A DNA stretch of 27,857 bases from Gammaproteobacteria bacterium (GCA_030432795.1 JAUILW010000005.1:1-27857); one strand, 5' to 3'. Shown: positions 1-8,789, counted from the first letter of the stretch. Program-made: numbers and translations. The notes: generated from the sequence alone by a model not told the origin.

Positions 1-309
1 GCGGCGGAAGAGCGCCTCGGGTATCTCCGCGACCAGCTTGCCGCGCTGCGGGAGCAAGCGGCCGAGGGGAAGAAGCTCGCCGCGCAACAGTTCAACCTGC
101 AGAATGCAGCATTCGGCGGCATGCAACTCGCCGCGAGAGGCGAGGCCCGTTCGCTGTTCGACACCAAGTTTGCAGCGCAGGTGTTCGGGAATGGCGGCAC
201 AAACGGAACCGCAGAGCTGCAGCTTAAAGAGCAGCGAATCAGCAACAAGCAGTTCCGCGAAATGATCAGGCTGATGGAAGCCAACCCTGGTCTTATTTGG
301 GGAGAGTAG
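1..309 (+). CDS. C-terminal part of a coiled-coil phage protein (5' truncated)
   Basis: The reading frame is open from the first base and ends with TAG at 307-309, so about 102 residues of a longer protein are present. The visible part is rich in Ala, Glu, Gln, Arg and Leu with helix-forming spacing, then a Gly/Asn-containing turn and a second short helix, ending in Trp-Gly-Glu. It precedes the structural genes by one base. I do not recognise the family. A tail assembly or tape-measure C-terminus would fit the position and the helical character, but that is inference. An internal ATG at 121 could be mistaken for the start; the open upstream frame argues against it. Confidence 0.65.
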   Translation, partial: AAEERLGYLRDQLAALREQAAEGKKLAAQQFNLQNAAFGGMQLAARGEARSLFDTKFAAQVFGNGGTNGTAELQLKEQRISNKQFREMIRLMEANPGLIWGE

Positions 310-310
310 C

Positions 311-1111
311 ATGACCGCCGTAGGACACGAAGTCCCCGGGTCTCGCCGGGGTGACAGCCGATCGAGCACCCGCAAGTACCGCGTCTGGAACGCCGCGGAT
401 GAGCAGGATGTCATCGACTGGATCTCAAACGTCTCCAACGTGCCCGATTCCCTGGGTGACCTGCCCCTGGCGGACTACAGCTTCGAGGAACTCGAGGAGG
501 TCGCTTCGGGGGACTACGACGTCACCGCGACCTATGGCGAGGCGCCGTCGTACATCCCGGTCGAGAATCAAGTCGACTTCGACTTCAACTTCCAGGCGCC
601 CAGCGCGAAGATCTACCAGAGCCTGTCGACCATCAACTCGTACGGGACCAGCCCGCCCGACTTCGACGGCGCTATCAACGTGGTCAACGGCCCCGACGGC
701 ATGACCGTGGAGGGCCTGGATGTTGGCGCCCCGCCAGAGACCTTCACGCTGACATACCACCCCGCCACGGGCACGGTTGACACGACCTACCAGGCCCTGG
801 TGAACGGCCTCGTCGGCACCGTCAACAACGCCTCCTTCAAGGGCTACGCGGCCGGCGAGTTGTTCCTGACCCGCTGCACGGGCGGCGCGACCAGCAACCG
901 CCGCTGGCGGATCAACTTCGGCTTCAGCTACATCCCCAACCGCACCAACATCCCGGTGGGCGGGATCACGGTGGCCGCCAAAGACGGCCACGACCTGCTG
1001 TGGGCGTTGTACGAAGACGGGGTCGACGCCAATTCCCCCGTGAAGACCCCCACGGCTGCATACGTGGAGCGGGTGTTCTACCGCACGAATTTCAGCTTGC
1101 TGGGGATTTAA
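311..1111 (+). CDS. Probable phage structural protein, 266 aa
   Basis: The ATG at 311 follows a purine-rich GGGGAGAG and comes one base after the preceding stop, as expected in a late operon. The product has a basic N-terminal 25 residues, then an acidic stretch (about 45-65) and a long region of alternating polar and hydrophobic residues rich in Asn, Thr, Gly and Asp, typical of beta-sandwich virion proteins. No signal peptide, membrane segment or catalytic motif is visible. It overlaps the next gene by one base (TAATG). I do not recognise a named family. Neck, tail or baseplate roles are all possible; 'structural' is inferred from composition and neighbours. Confidence 0.6.
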   Translation: MTAVGHEVPGSRRGDSRSSTRKYRVWNAADEQDVIDWISNVSNVPDSLGDLPLADYSFEELEEVASGDYDVTATYGEAPSYIPVENQVDFDFNFQAPSAKIYQSLSTINSYGTSPPDFDGAINVVNGPDGMTVEGLDVGAPPETFTLTYHPATGTVDTTYQALVNGLVGTVNNASFKGYAAGELFLTRCTGGATSNRRWRINFGFSYIPNRTNIPVGGITVAAKDGHDLLWALYEDGVDANSPVKTPTAAYVERVFYRTNFSLLGI

Positions 1112-2241
1112 TGGCTCAGCGCCGCGCCAAGGGCGACCGGTTCACGGGGATCCCCACCGACGACTGGAACGAGTTCGTCGCCGCGGCCAACGCGCGCAAG
1201 GCGGAGGGCTACCGCAGTTCGCCGGTCCGCCGGACCAACAGCAAGGGCCAGGGCGCCACGCTGATCGTCCGCAACAACACTGGGGGGGACCTGACGGCGG
1301 ACCACCCGGTCCTCAAGCTGGGCGAGCCGGTTGTTGGGCCGGCGGGGAGGGCCTCTCTGACCTTCCAGGTGCCCCGTGTGCAAGGCGAGTCCCCTACGGG
1401 CCCCGGTGATCGTGTCGCGATACTGCAGGGCCCTGTGGCCGCCGGCAAGGATCGGGTGGCGATCGCTACGGGCATGACCTGGGTCGACGTGGATGTCACC
1501 AACTCCAGCCACAACTACGCGAACCCGGCAAGCTCGGACGCCGACAAGCTGGCCAGCAGCGGGTCAGAAGGCCTCGCGGAGATCCTCTACAAGCCCGTCG
1601 GCACGGGAACCCTGCGATGCCTGGTGCTGATCGGCAGCGGCTCAGGCGGTTCTCAGCAGGGCACCGGACTGATCACCGCGGCGGGCACGGCCGCCAGCTA
1701 CGACGAAGCGACGGTGACCCTGACTTTCGACGAGGACGTGGAGCTGCGGAAGTTCCGCACCAACCCCACCAGCGCGACGCTCAAGAGCGTCGAGGAGCCC
1801 GTTGACGCCTGCAATGATTCCGACGAAGCAATCACCCTAGCGGCTAGCAAAGCGAGGCTGTGCTTCTGGCACGTCGATGCGTTCGGCCGGACCTGCGTCG
1901 AGCCATCCTGCAACCAGGTAGACTGGGACGGGACAACCCCCAGCATCACGACCGGCGCGGCGCAGAACGCGCCGGAAAACTCGACCGCGACGATCGTCAC
2001 CCTGGCGGCGTCGAGCGTGATCGGCGACAAGTTCTGGTCGATCAGCGGGGGGACCGACGCGGCGCACTTCACGATTAACGAGAGCACCGGGGCGCTGGCG
2101 TTCAGCGAGGCAAAAGACTACGAAGACCCCGACGACGCGAACACCGACGGCGCTTACCAGGTGACGGTCAAGGTGGTCGCCGGCAACGGGGAGGTCGACA
2201 CGCTGGCGATGACGATCACGCTAACCGACGTAGCAGAGTAA
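1111..2241 (+). CDS. Structural protein with C-terminal cadherin-like domain
   Basis: The start is taken at the ATG at 1111, which shares its A with the upstream TAA stop; a longer reading from 1000 would lie inside the previous gene. The product is 376 aa. The N-terminal half has beta-rich segments (for example RNNTGGDLTADHPVLKLGEP) seen in phage tail-associated proteins. The last ~90 residues look like a cadherin/Ig-type repeat: an APENS segment, then FSISGG-like and FTINESTGAL strands, then DYEDPDD and YQVTVKVV, ending in TITLTDVAE. In cadherin repeats the Asp/Glu residues of the DYE and ENS motifs bind calcium. Such domains in phage virion proteins usually act in adhesion to the host surface. 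The domain call is from motif recognition only. Confidence 0.7.
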   Translation: MAQRRAKGDRFTGIPTDDWNEFVAAANARKAEGYRSSPVRRTNSKGQGATLIVRNNTGGDLTADHPVLKLGEPVVGPAGRASLTFQVPRVQGESPTGPGDRVAILQGPVAAGKDRVAIATGMTWVDVDVTNSSHNYANPASSDADKLASSGSEGLAEILYKPVGTGTLRCLVLIGSGSGGSQQGTGLITAAGTAASYDEATVTLTFDEDVELRKFRTNPTSATLKSVEEPVDACNDSDEAITLAASKARLCFWHVDAFGRTCVEPSCNQVDWDGTTPSITTGAAQNAPENSTATIVTLAASSVIGDKFWSISGGTDAAHFTINESTGALAFSEAKDYEDPDDANTDGAYQVTVKVVAGNGEVDTLAMTITLTDVAE

Positions 2242-2246
2242 CGCCG

Positions 2247-5201
2247 ATGGCGATGAATATGAAGATGTGCGGCTGCTGCGTGCTGGCGGCCGGTTACGAT
2301 TTTCTGACCGTCGGCCACGGCCCGGACTACAGCCCCAGCGAGGAAGACTACCATGCCACCCGCGACGGCTTGCTGGTCACCCGCTCGCTCTACCGTGACC
2401 CCGACAGCGAGATCCGCCTGCTGTACCCGACTTGGTCGATTACGCTGCCGGTGGTCGATGATTCCTTCTCCGAAAAGAATCTGGTTTGGCGGTCGCACAC
2501 GTTCGGAGCGAGCGGGATCGTCACCGCGTCGATCGCCTCTCCAGACCTGGACGACGAGGTGACCGACTACGGCAGCGAGACCGCGGGCTGGACGTTCGAC
2601 GAGGGCGTCGATTCCCCCGAAGCCGACGCCAACGCAACGTCCGGCGACTATGACGCGACGGGCGTGTGGACCGCGCCCGACCCGCTGCAGCCGGTGTTCA
2701 AGATCTTCCCCGTCAACCTGGCTGCGCAGACGCAGTCGGGAGAGATCGAAGCGACGGCGCGACTGACGACGACCGAAGATACAAAGCTCTTGATCTATCC
2801 GGTCACCAGCAGCACCGGGGTGGCAGAGGGCACGTACTACGCGCTAGACCTGAATCTGGTGCCCGACTTCTTCGACAAGAGCGACCTGGCGGGCGACTTC
2901 GACCCCAACGCGCACGCCGTGCAGGCGACCTACTACGGCGACAAGATTGGCTGGCTGTACCGGCCGGGGACGGGCATCTACTTGAGACCTGCGCAATACT
3001 GCACGTTCGATGTCACCGACGGCACGATCGAGTTCCAGTCGAGCACCGCCGACGAAGCGATGATCGCGGCCGCCCTCGCACTCGCCCCAACCGAGGCGCA
3101 GATTCAGACATCGATCGACGCACCGGGCACAAGCCCCGGCGCCGGTCCGTGGCCGACCGCCAAGAAAGAAGTGGTCGACTTCGCCGGCAACAGCAGTGGT
3201 TCTCTGCTGCCGTTCACTTACGTGCAGACCGATGGAGGCGCCTTCGATGGGGGCTTCGGCAGCATTGACTACCCGTGGGCCGTCTTCCACGACGGCATTG
3301 CCTATTACAACCAGGGCGAAGCGAAGCCGATCATGCTGGCGCGTGGCAAAGAAGGGTTCGGGGTTGGCTTCGAGATCACTACCGCCTCGGGCACCAACGT
3401 GCTTAACGAAACGACCGAGATCACCGGGGCGACCGCCCGGCTCAAGGTTGGCGCCATCACCGACAACGTCGTCGGCGGAACGACGTTCTTCACCAGCAGC
3501 AGCGGCTACTCCGGCAGTTTCCCCTCGGCCAACAGCTTCTTCCTGTACTTCCTGCACGTGCTCGACGTGGACGCGGTCGACACGGGACCATCAAGCACCT
3601 TCTCGGTGGTGCTAGCCACGGCTAGCGAAGTGCAGTTCGATCCGGCAGAAATTGACCACGGCGTCGATGACAACGACTACGTCGCCCACTATCACGCCGA
3701 CAACATCAACGACACGCTGGTCGATATCGTCAACGAGACCTACGACATTAACAGCGACTACCCGCGGCGCTACGAGACTTGGTACATCAACGGCGTCGAG
3801 AAGACCATCGACCGGCTGGCGTACCTCGTCGCCTCGGGAAGCGCGGCGGCGCACCTGACAGCGTCCAAGGTTTTCGTGCATTCCGACGGCAAGTTTTTTG
3901 TGACCGGTCGCTACCGCGAGGTGGAGCTAGAGCGGGACAGCCTAAACCGACCGATTCTGCCCTACGAGCCGTCGTACGACCCAAGCGACCCGGCGTTCGC
4001 CGTCGGCGACTTCTCCTCCAACTCCCGCGATTATGTCGCCTACTACGAAGTGGAAGAGGGCGACCCGGTGCTCAAGTGGGTGCGGATGGACGGGGTGACT
4101 TCGATCGGTGGTTTCATCCCGCTGATCGGCGCCGCGCAGCTCAATGAAGACTGGTTTTACTGGAGCGAGTTTGTCGTGCATCGGGAGACCGGCCTGCGAA
4201 TCTCGCATGGCCAGTACGGCATTGACGGCCGCGACAACATGGGGTCGCCCTACACCAGCGAGAAGTACACGACGCTGGAGGCCGACAGCTTCCCGTTCGA
4301 GTCGGCGTTTACGTCAAGCAACTGGACCACGATGAACTACGACGCCACCGGCGTCCCCTACCGCGAGGTGGGCGGCGTCCAGGAAGCGTTGAACGGTCCG
4401 TGGGGCGTGGTGCCCGTCGATGAGCAGACCACCAGCATCGACGACGCCGAATTTTCGTCCTACCTAAGCCCGCTGCGGGACGGCGTGTCTTACTTCTACG
4501 ATTGGGCGGCGGAGCTGCACAACCCGGCGCCGATCGAGTCGGACGACTTCGAGTTCCACCCGATCGCAACCAAGCCGATCACGCTGGAAGAAATCAGCTT
4601 CGCCGAGCTGTCGGACGCCAGCACAAACAGCTTTACCTGGCCGGTGGACGTGGCGGCGGATCAGTTGGCGATCCTGATCGTGGCGGGACCTCACACGATC
4701 ACGACGCCGGCTGGCTGGACTTCCGGCGGCTTCGCCAGCGACGGAAGCGCGGCGCGGGTTCGCATGTACCGTCGCGTGCTCGACGGCACCGAGTCGGGTT
4801 CGTTCGCGCTCACAATTGGCGCGTCCGAGGCGAACGACAACATGGTGGTTTGGTTCGGGCGAGCCGACGGGTTCTACGGCTCCCCAGCGCCAGAGGCCCG
4901 CAGCACGGCTTTGGCGTTTACTAAGAGCTTCACTGCCTACATTGCCGAAGCCGGCGGCACGTGGAGCACTATTCCGCCAAGACAACTGCTACGCTCGGGG
5001 ACCTCCGCGGCCAGCGGGATTGGCACCGCCTTCGATTATTGGATCGGTGAGTACGACGTTTTCTCCGGCCTCACCCAGCATCCGACGCACTCCGTTGACG
5101 GTTACACGGGCGCCGCTTTCATGGTGATGAATATCTACCCGCCGATGGACGACGCGCCTAACTTCAGCCTGAGCGCGACTGGCGTGCTGCAGTTGCCGTA
5201 G
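2247..5201 (+). CDS. Large phage structural protein, probably tail/host-interaction, 984 aa
   Basis: This is the longest gene in the window. It starts five bases after the preceding stop and ends in TAG at 5199-5201. The N-terminus has a small cysteine cluster (C8, C10, C11) after Met-rich residues. The rest is a long, Asp/Thr/Tyr/Gly-rich, beta-dominated protein without membrane segments. Roughly residues 780-900 resemble a beta-sandwich module seen at the C-termini of phage tail proteins: a TWPVDVAADQLAILIV strand, TTPAGWTSGG, then an RVRMYRRVLDG strand and MVVWFGRADG. No enzyme motif is visible. A tail fibre, tip or large adhesin role is plausible because it closes the structural block, but this is inference. 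Confidence 0.65.
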   Translation: MAMNMKMCGCCVLAAGYDFLTVGHGPDYSPSEEDYHATRDGLLVTRSLYRDPDSEIRLLYPTWSITLPVVDDSFSEKNLVWRSHTFGASGIVTASIASPDLDDEVTDYGSETAGWTFDEGVDSPEADANATSGDYDATGVWTAPDPLQPVFKIFPVNLAAQTQSGEIEATARLTTTEDTKLLIYPVTSSTGVAEGTYYALDLNLVPDFFDKSDLAGDFDPNAHAVQATYYGDKIGWLYRPGTGIYLRPAQYCTFDVTDGTIEFQSSTADEAMIAAALALAPTEAQIQTSIDAPGTSPGAGPWPTAKKEVVDFAGNSSGSLLPFTYVQTDGGAFDGGFGSIDYPWAVFHDGIAYYNQGEAKPIMLARGKEGFGVGFEITTASGTNVLNETTEITGATARLKVGAITDNVVGGTTFFTSSSGYSGSFPSANSFFLYFLHVLDVDAVDTGPSSTFSVVLATASEVQFDPAEIDHGVDDNDYVAHYHADNINDTLVDIVNETYDINSDYPRRYETWYINGVEKTIDRLAYLVASGSAAAHLTASKVFVHSDGKFFVTGRYREVELERDSLNRPILPYEPSYDPSDPAFAVGDFSSNSRDYVAYYEVEEGDPVLKWVRMDGVTSIGGFIPLIGAAQLNEDWFYWSEFVVHRETGLRISHGQYGIDGRDNMGSPYTSEKYTTLEADSFPFESAFTSSNWTTMNYDATGVPYREVGGVQEALNGPWGVVPVDEQTTSIDDAEFSSYLSPLRDGVSYFYDWAAELHNPAPIESDDFEFHPIATKPITLEEISFAELSDASTNSFTWPVDVAADQLAILIVAGPHTITTPAGWTSGGFASDGSAARVRMYRRVLDGTESGSFALTIGASEANDNMVVWFGRADGFYGSPAPEARSTALAFTKSFTAYIAEAGGTWSTIPPRQLLRSGTSAASGIGTAFDYWIGEYDVFSGLTQHPTHSVDGYTGAAFMVMNIYPPMDDAPNFSLSATGVLQLP

Positions 5202-5232
5202 TGAAGCCCGTCTAGCGGCTACAATACCACGC

Positions 5233-5367
5233 ATGCGCCGCTCCCAATTCTTCCGCCACTGGTACGACCTCTGGGGCGTCGTGTTGCTCGCATGCCTGGC
5301 CCTCTGCCTGGTGGGCGGCGTGCTGCGTTGGCTGTGGATTGCCGCGCGGTGGCTGCTGGGGTGGTGA
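5233..5367 (+). CDS. Small single-pass membrane protein, 44 aa
   Basis: ATG at 5233, TGA at 5365-5367. The peptide begins with a basic, aromatic segment (MRRSQFFRHWYDLW), followed by one strongly hydrophobic helix (about residues 15-30, VVLLACLALCLVGG) and a Trp/Arg-rich tail ending GW. It lies 31 bases behind the last structural gene and before a terminator-like hairpin, so it may be the last gene of the late operon. No clear Shine-Dalgarno sequence precedes it. Holin-like or spanin-like roles are possible by size and position, but nothing in the sequence proves it. Confidence 0.4.
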   Translation: MRRSQFFRHWYDLWGVVLLACLALCLVGGVLRWLWIAARWLLGW

Positions 5368-5394
5368 CACACGCTTGGCGCCGTAGTGCCCGCT

Positions 5395-5433
5395 GGGGGT
5401 TTTCACCCCTAGATTTTGGGGCGGCATTTTTTT
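5395..5433 (+). terminator. Terminator-like hairpin and T-run after the late genes
   Basis: G5395-5399 can pair with C5406-5409, or C5406-5409 can pair with G5418-5421. The second option is followed within five bases by an uninterrupted run of seven T (5427-5433). The stem is short, so this is a weak intrinsic terminator. Its position downstream of the structural block and before a convergent gene fits transcription termination. Confidence 0.4.
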
Positions 5434-5675
5434 GTTGCAACCGGGACGCGCGCCCGCTTATAGTCGTGCTCAACGTCACAGCCGGCGCTGGCTTCTACAG
5501 CCGGTTGTGGGGCTGCCTCTCGCCATCCAGCTAGGCGAGTCAGGCGGGGCCAATCAACACTCTCCCCCTCCAATGCGAACCGCGCGGCCTGACGCTCCCG
5601 GTACGCGCGCCGAGCCCCGTTCCCCCGGGGCATCGGTGCGCGGCTGGGGTGCGTTGCGGCGTGACCCTGGCCCAG
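5434..5675. other. Non-coding gap between convergent genes
   Basis: No convincing gene on either strand. It holds a 7-bp inverted repeat CAACCGG (about 5437) / CCGGTTG (about 5502) and a CCCC...GGGG hairpin near 5622-5637 that could terminate the minus-strand lipoprotein transcript. No T-run supports an intrinsic terminator there. Confidence 0.35.
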
Positions 5676-6458
5676 CTACTTCTTCATTGGGTGCTGCTTC
5701 ACCCAGCGGGACCATGGCACGGACTGCGCTTCTTCGTTCCGATTCGAGGATATGCCAATCAGCAGCAGCCCACCCTCATCGGTCGGGATCATGTTGCCCC
5801 ACAAGCTTACTCCATTGCGGATAACACCTACGTTGCCTTCGGATTCGGCTATGTCTTTGAGCGACGTGCCAAGCCAGTGCAGCACCTCGTCGCTGCTGTA
5901 GGGGGAGTGGGCGGAAAGCGTCCGGCAGATTTCGTTGACGCGGAGCTCACGCGAAGATTGAGAGTCGGATTCGCCAAACGCAGTGCTCACCGTCAGTGCT
6001 GTAAGGGCATCAGGCGAGCCACCAGCCATGACCATGTGCAGGCGCATTTTCTGGTGCATTGCTTGGTGCATCACTTGCCCCCCCTCACGCTTATCAAACG
6101 AAAGAAGCGTCCAGTTGCCTTCCCTCAAAAGCTCCGCTTGGTGATCAGCAAGGCTAAACCCGAGGGATTTTCCTGCGGCCGCTTTGTTGGCCCTTGTCAG
6201 ATTCCCGATGGCCTTCTTTGCGTCGCGAAGCTCGGCCGTCAGCAGCTCGTTCTCCCGCTCCAGAAACTTGGTGTCATTCTCGATGCGACGGTCCTGCAGT
6301 TCCTTGAGCAGCTTCTCATACCGCACGTGGAGGGCATCCAGTTCGGCCTTGGCGACATAGCCTTCCGGTGGCCCAGCACCGGGCTCGGGGGGGCTTTCCC
6401 CCTGCTGGCATCCCAGAAAGAGGGCGAGAATAACGGCGATCTGTACTTGCTTTCGCAC
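5676..6458 (-). CDS. Predicted lipoprotein with coiled coil (candidate lysogeny gene)
   Basis: This is the only minus-strand gene. It starts with GTG (6458-6456) behind a GAGGA ribosome-binding site at good spacing. The 260-aa product has a type II signal sequence: basic start (MRKQ), a hydrophobic core, and a lipobox-like LFLGC with the lipidated Cys at 17; Gln at +2 suggests outer-membrane sorting by the E. coli rule. A Pro/Gly linker follows, then a charged coiled coil (about 38-95) and a globular C-terminal half with no motif I recognise. It lies alone, opposite to all neighbours, beside the integrase. That is the typical place for a gene expressed from the prophage, such as a surface-exclusion or host-conversion protein. 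The function is unproven. Confidence 0.7.
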   Translation of the reverse strand: MRKQVQIAVILALFLGCQQGESPPEPGAGPPEGYVAKAELDALHVRYEKLLKELQDRRIENDTKFLERENELLTAELRDAKKAIGNLTRANKAAAGKSLGFSLADHQAELLREGNWTLLSFDKREGGQVMHQAMHQKMRLHMVMAGGSPDALTALTVSTAFGESDSQSSRELRVNEICRTLSAHSPYSSDEVLHWLGTSLKDIAESEGNVGVIRNGVSLWGNMIPTDEGGLLLIGISSNRNEEAQSVPWSRWVKQHPMKK

Positions 6459-6913
6459 GGGAAATCCTCACAATCGGGGACTTCTAGTCATACACAAACG
6501 GCGGCCCGCCGGGGTGGTGAGACACCCCAGCAGGCCCACGGACGTACCCGGTGGAGCCAAGTAGCCCATGTTAGCCGATATCCGGTTATCCACGCGCGAC
6601 TGCGCGTTTCTGATTCATTCTTGGCCGCTTCTGGCCGTGTGCTCGATTACCCCCGCTGCGGAGAGTCCGCGCGTTCTGAAGGGGGGTGGCCTATGAGATA
6701 GCCAGCGCTGCAGGGCGCAAGAGAAACGCGGCAGTTGACGCTGCCGCGTGCTCGACCGTTCTGTTTTAGGGCGACCCCGCTGGGCGCCCGAATCGTTGCC
6801 CTCCCTAGCCTGCAAGCATCGGGTGGGGCTCTCTCAGTTCGACCTCAACGAGGCCGCCGTGGGCTTATTGTGTTCACACCCGCGGCTGGCTGTCAAGCAT
6901 AAAGGCCGCAGGA
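6459..6913. other. Divergent intergenic region before the excisionase-like gene
   Basis: No gene is supported in this 455-bp gap between the minus-strand lipoprotein and the plus-strand recombination genes, so divergent promoters and operators should lie here. Visible: a perfect 9-bp hairpin at 6726-6749, and a GTGT-TC-ACAC dyad near 6870 about 40 bases before the excisionase-like start. I could not find a convincing -35/-10 pair. Confidence 0.4.
6726..6749. repeat. Perfect 9-bp inverted repeat
   Basis: ACGCGGCAG (6726-6734) and CTGCCGCGT (6741-6749) are perfect reverse complements around a 6-base loop. On the + strand, TTCTGTTTT follows about ten bases later, so it could be a weak terminator. 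It could also be an operator for the divergent genes around it. Confidence 0.5.
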
Positions 6914-7195
6914 ATGGCTGACATCTATCAAGACCCGAGGATTCCCGAGCTAATCGCGACGTTTTGCAAGCTGGTGAACCTGGCGGCCGAGATCGGCGCC
7001 CCCCAGCTCAAACCCGAACCCGAGGAGGAAAACCTGTACTCGCGGGCTGAGGCGGCAAAGTTCTGCCACGTCAGCGTCGCCACCTTCGACCGGGCCAAGA
7101 AGGCCGGGCAGATCAAACCCACGGCCACCGTGAAGGGACGCCACAAGTACGCCGAATCCCACCTCCTCAAGCTCCGCGATCGACTGGCGGACTAA
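6914..7195 (+). CDS. Excisionase-like / AlpA-type helix-turn-helix DNA-binding protein
   Basis: 93 aa. An N-terminal helix (about 1-30) is followed by an acidic linker rich in Pro and Glu. Then comes a MerR/excisionase-type winged helix (about 42-92): LYSRAEAAKFCHVS, then TFDRAKKAGQIKPT and a GRHKYAESHLLKLRDRL segment. This layout, 'DNA-binding helix, small wing, then R-x-x-x-xxLxxL', is the common HTH_17 family that includes phage Xis proteins and AlpA regulators. It ends three bases before the integrase, as xis genes commonly do relative to int. Upstream is a GCAGGA sequence very close to the ATG, so translation may be weak. It may direct excision and/or regulate int. Confidence 0.75.
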   Translation: MADIYQDPRIPELIATFCKLVNLAAEIGAPQLKPEPEEENLYSRAEAAKFCHVSVATFDRAKKAGQIKPTATVKGRHKYAESHLLKLRDRLAD

Positions 7196-7198
7196 ACC

Positions 7199-8338
7199 TT
7201 GGCGTCACTCTCTCCACAACCGAACGGCCACACCTGGGTCTACGTCAAAGCGGCCACCGGCAAGCGTCGGCCCGTCCGACTGGGGGTTATGTCCCCCGAG
7301 GACGCCCAAGAGGCCAAGCGACGGCTCACGCTGATCGAGAAGGCATTCCAGGCCCAGCACCCGCCCGACGCGGTCACGCTGGCCTGGCTGGCTTCTCTTA
7401 CGCTCGAGCAGCGGGACCGGGTGATCGCTTCCGGCCTCGTGCCGGCGGACGCGTCGGCGCCGATCGCTGAAAAGTCGATCGAGCGGCTTATCCGGGAGTG
7501 GGTCGACACGCTCGACGTGGAGCCCCAGACCCTCAAGAACCTCGAGCAGATCTTCCGGAACCTGCGGACCTACTTCGGCCCGCACCGGGAGGTGGCTTCG
7601 CTCGTGCCGGCCGACGCGGACAAGTTCCGGGCGTGGCTCAAGTCCAACGGTCGCCAGAAGTCAGACAAGCCGATGGCGGCCGCGACGGTGTCCAAGCGTT
7701 GCCGCACGGTCAAGTCGATCTTTGACTACGGCGTGCGGCTGAAGTGGATCACCGAGAACCCCTTCGAGCACCTGCGGCTGTCGGGCGAGGTGAACCCCGA
7801 CCGGGACGTGTACGTGACGCCCCGCCTGGCCCTGCGGCTGGTGGAAGTCAGCGAAGACCCGGAACTGGCGGCGATGGTCGCCCTGTGCCGGTTCAGCACC
7901 TTCCGTGGGCCCAGCGAGTTCGAACCCCTCGCGTGGTCCGACATCGACTTCGCGGAATCCCGGGTCCGCATCACCTCCCCCAAGACCAAGCGCTACCCGC
8001 GCGGCAGCTCCCGCGTGACCCCGCTCGACAGCCACTCGCTGGCGGCGCTGAACGTGCTGTGGGACGCGGCCCCCGTGGGCGCTACGCTCGTCTTCCCCAG
8101 GCTTGGCCCCCTGCCCTCTTCGGACGTGACCGACCGCCTCAACCGGGTGTGTCGCCGGCTGGGCATCGCGTTGTGGGAGAAGCCCTGGATCAACATGCGC
8201 GCTAGCTGCGAGACCGACTGGCAGCAGCAGGGCATGAGCATCTTCGAAACGGCCTCGCGGGTGGGTCATAGCCCCGAGGTCGCTCTGCGGCATTACAACC
8301 GAATTGCCAAAGATCGCGTCGCCGATCTGGTCGACTGA
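7199..8338 (+). CDS. int: Site-specific tyrosine recombinase (phage integrase)
   Basis: 379 aa. It would integrate and excise the phage DNA at att sites by strand exchange through a tyrosyl-DNA intermediate. The N-terminal ~90 residues form an arm-type region and about 95-190 the core-binding SAM-like domain (IREWVDTL...VSKRCRTVKSIFDYGV). The catalytic domain follows: first Arg R236 in STFRGPSE, a Lys-rich hairpin (TSPKTKRYPRG), N-M-R with R334, H357 in VGHS and the nucleophile Y366 in RHYNR. The usual His two residues before the second Arg is Asn332; I associate this variant with planctomycete integrases. The best start is TTG at 7199, giving a three-base gap to the excisionase-like gene. 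Family assignment is firm; the exact start is less so. Confidence 0.92.
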   Translation: MASLSPQPNGHTWVYVKAATGKRRPVRLGVMSPEDAQEAKRRLTLIEKAFQAQHPPDAVTLAWLASLTLEQRDRVIASGLVPADASAPIAEKSIERLIREWVDTLDVEPQTLKNLEQIFRNLRTYFGPHREVASLVPADADKFRAWLKSNGRQKSDKPMAAATVSKRCRTVKSIFDYGVRLKWITENPFEHLRLSGEVNPDRDVYVTPRLALRLVEVSEDPELAAMVALCRFSTFRGPSEFEPLAWSDIDFAESRVRITSPKTKRYPRGSSRVTPLDSHSLAALNVLWDAAPVGATLVFPRLGPLPSSDVTDRLNRVCRRLGIALWEKPWINMRASCETDWQQQGMSIFETASRVGHSPEVALRHYNRIAKDRVADLVD

Positions 8339-8370
8339 GGTTGTTTTCTCTACCCCGCCCAAACCCCGCA

Positions 8371-8627
8371 AGCGCGGTGCGCGCTACCCGGTGCGCGGGG
8401 GTCCAGCGCGGTGCGCTGCGCGGTGCGCGCAGGCGCTATCAAATTTGAGGACATTGATAGCGCGGCGCTATCACGAACACGTTCAAATAACGACTTACGT
8501 CAACGCGCGCTATCAAAACCGTCCTCTACCGCTATCAACAAATGAGCCCGGCGGGATTATAAGTACGCGCAAAACGCGGGAAAAAAGGGGCATGTTTGGC
8601 TAGCGCGGTGCGCTGCGCGGTGCGCGC
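8371..8627. repeat. GC-rich 26-bp direct repeats downstream of the integrase
   Basis: Two perfect 26-bp copies occur at 8405-8430 and 8602-8627; each begins AGCGCGGTGCGC and contains the GCGCGGTGCGC motif twice. A third, partial copy (AGCGCGGTGCGC) lies at 8371-8382. They flank the GCGCTATCAA repeat cluster. The position directly behind int makes attachment-site or origin function plausible. Confidence 0.7.
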
Positions 8628-8789
8628 TGTTTTGGCTCGGTAGGCACGCCGGGCGTGGTGGAAAACGCCAAACCCCTTGTTTTGAAGTCTCAAACCGCTG
8701 TCGGGCGACTCCCCTGCCCTGCCCTGCCCTCTTCGCGCGGGCTCTGTGGGCAACTTTTTTTGCTCTTCAAACCGTCATCAGGCGCTATC
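8433..8789. repeat. GCGCTATCAA iteron-like repeat cluster (candidate attP arms or origin)
   Basis: Copies of GCGCTATCAA or close variants occur at 8433-8442, 8465-8474, 8507-8516, 8529-8538 (CCGCTATCAA) and 8782-8789 (GCGCTATC). An inverted copy lies at 8454-8463. The first and the inverted copy form a perfect 10-bp dyad with an 11-base spacer. The region between 8441 and 8580 is A/T-richer than its surroundings. Short direct repeats next to an integrase gene are typical of arm-type integrase sites; repeats next to an A/T-rich patch are also typical of replication origins. The sequence alone does not decide. Confidence 0.6.
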
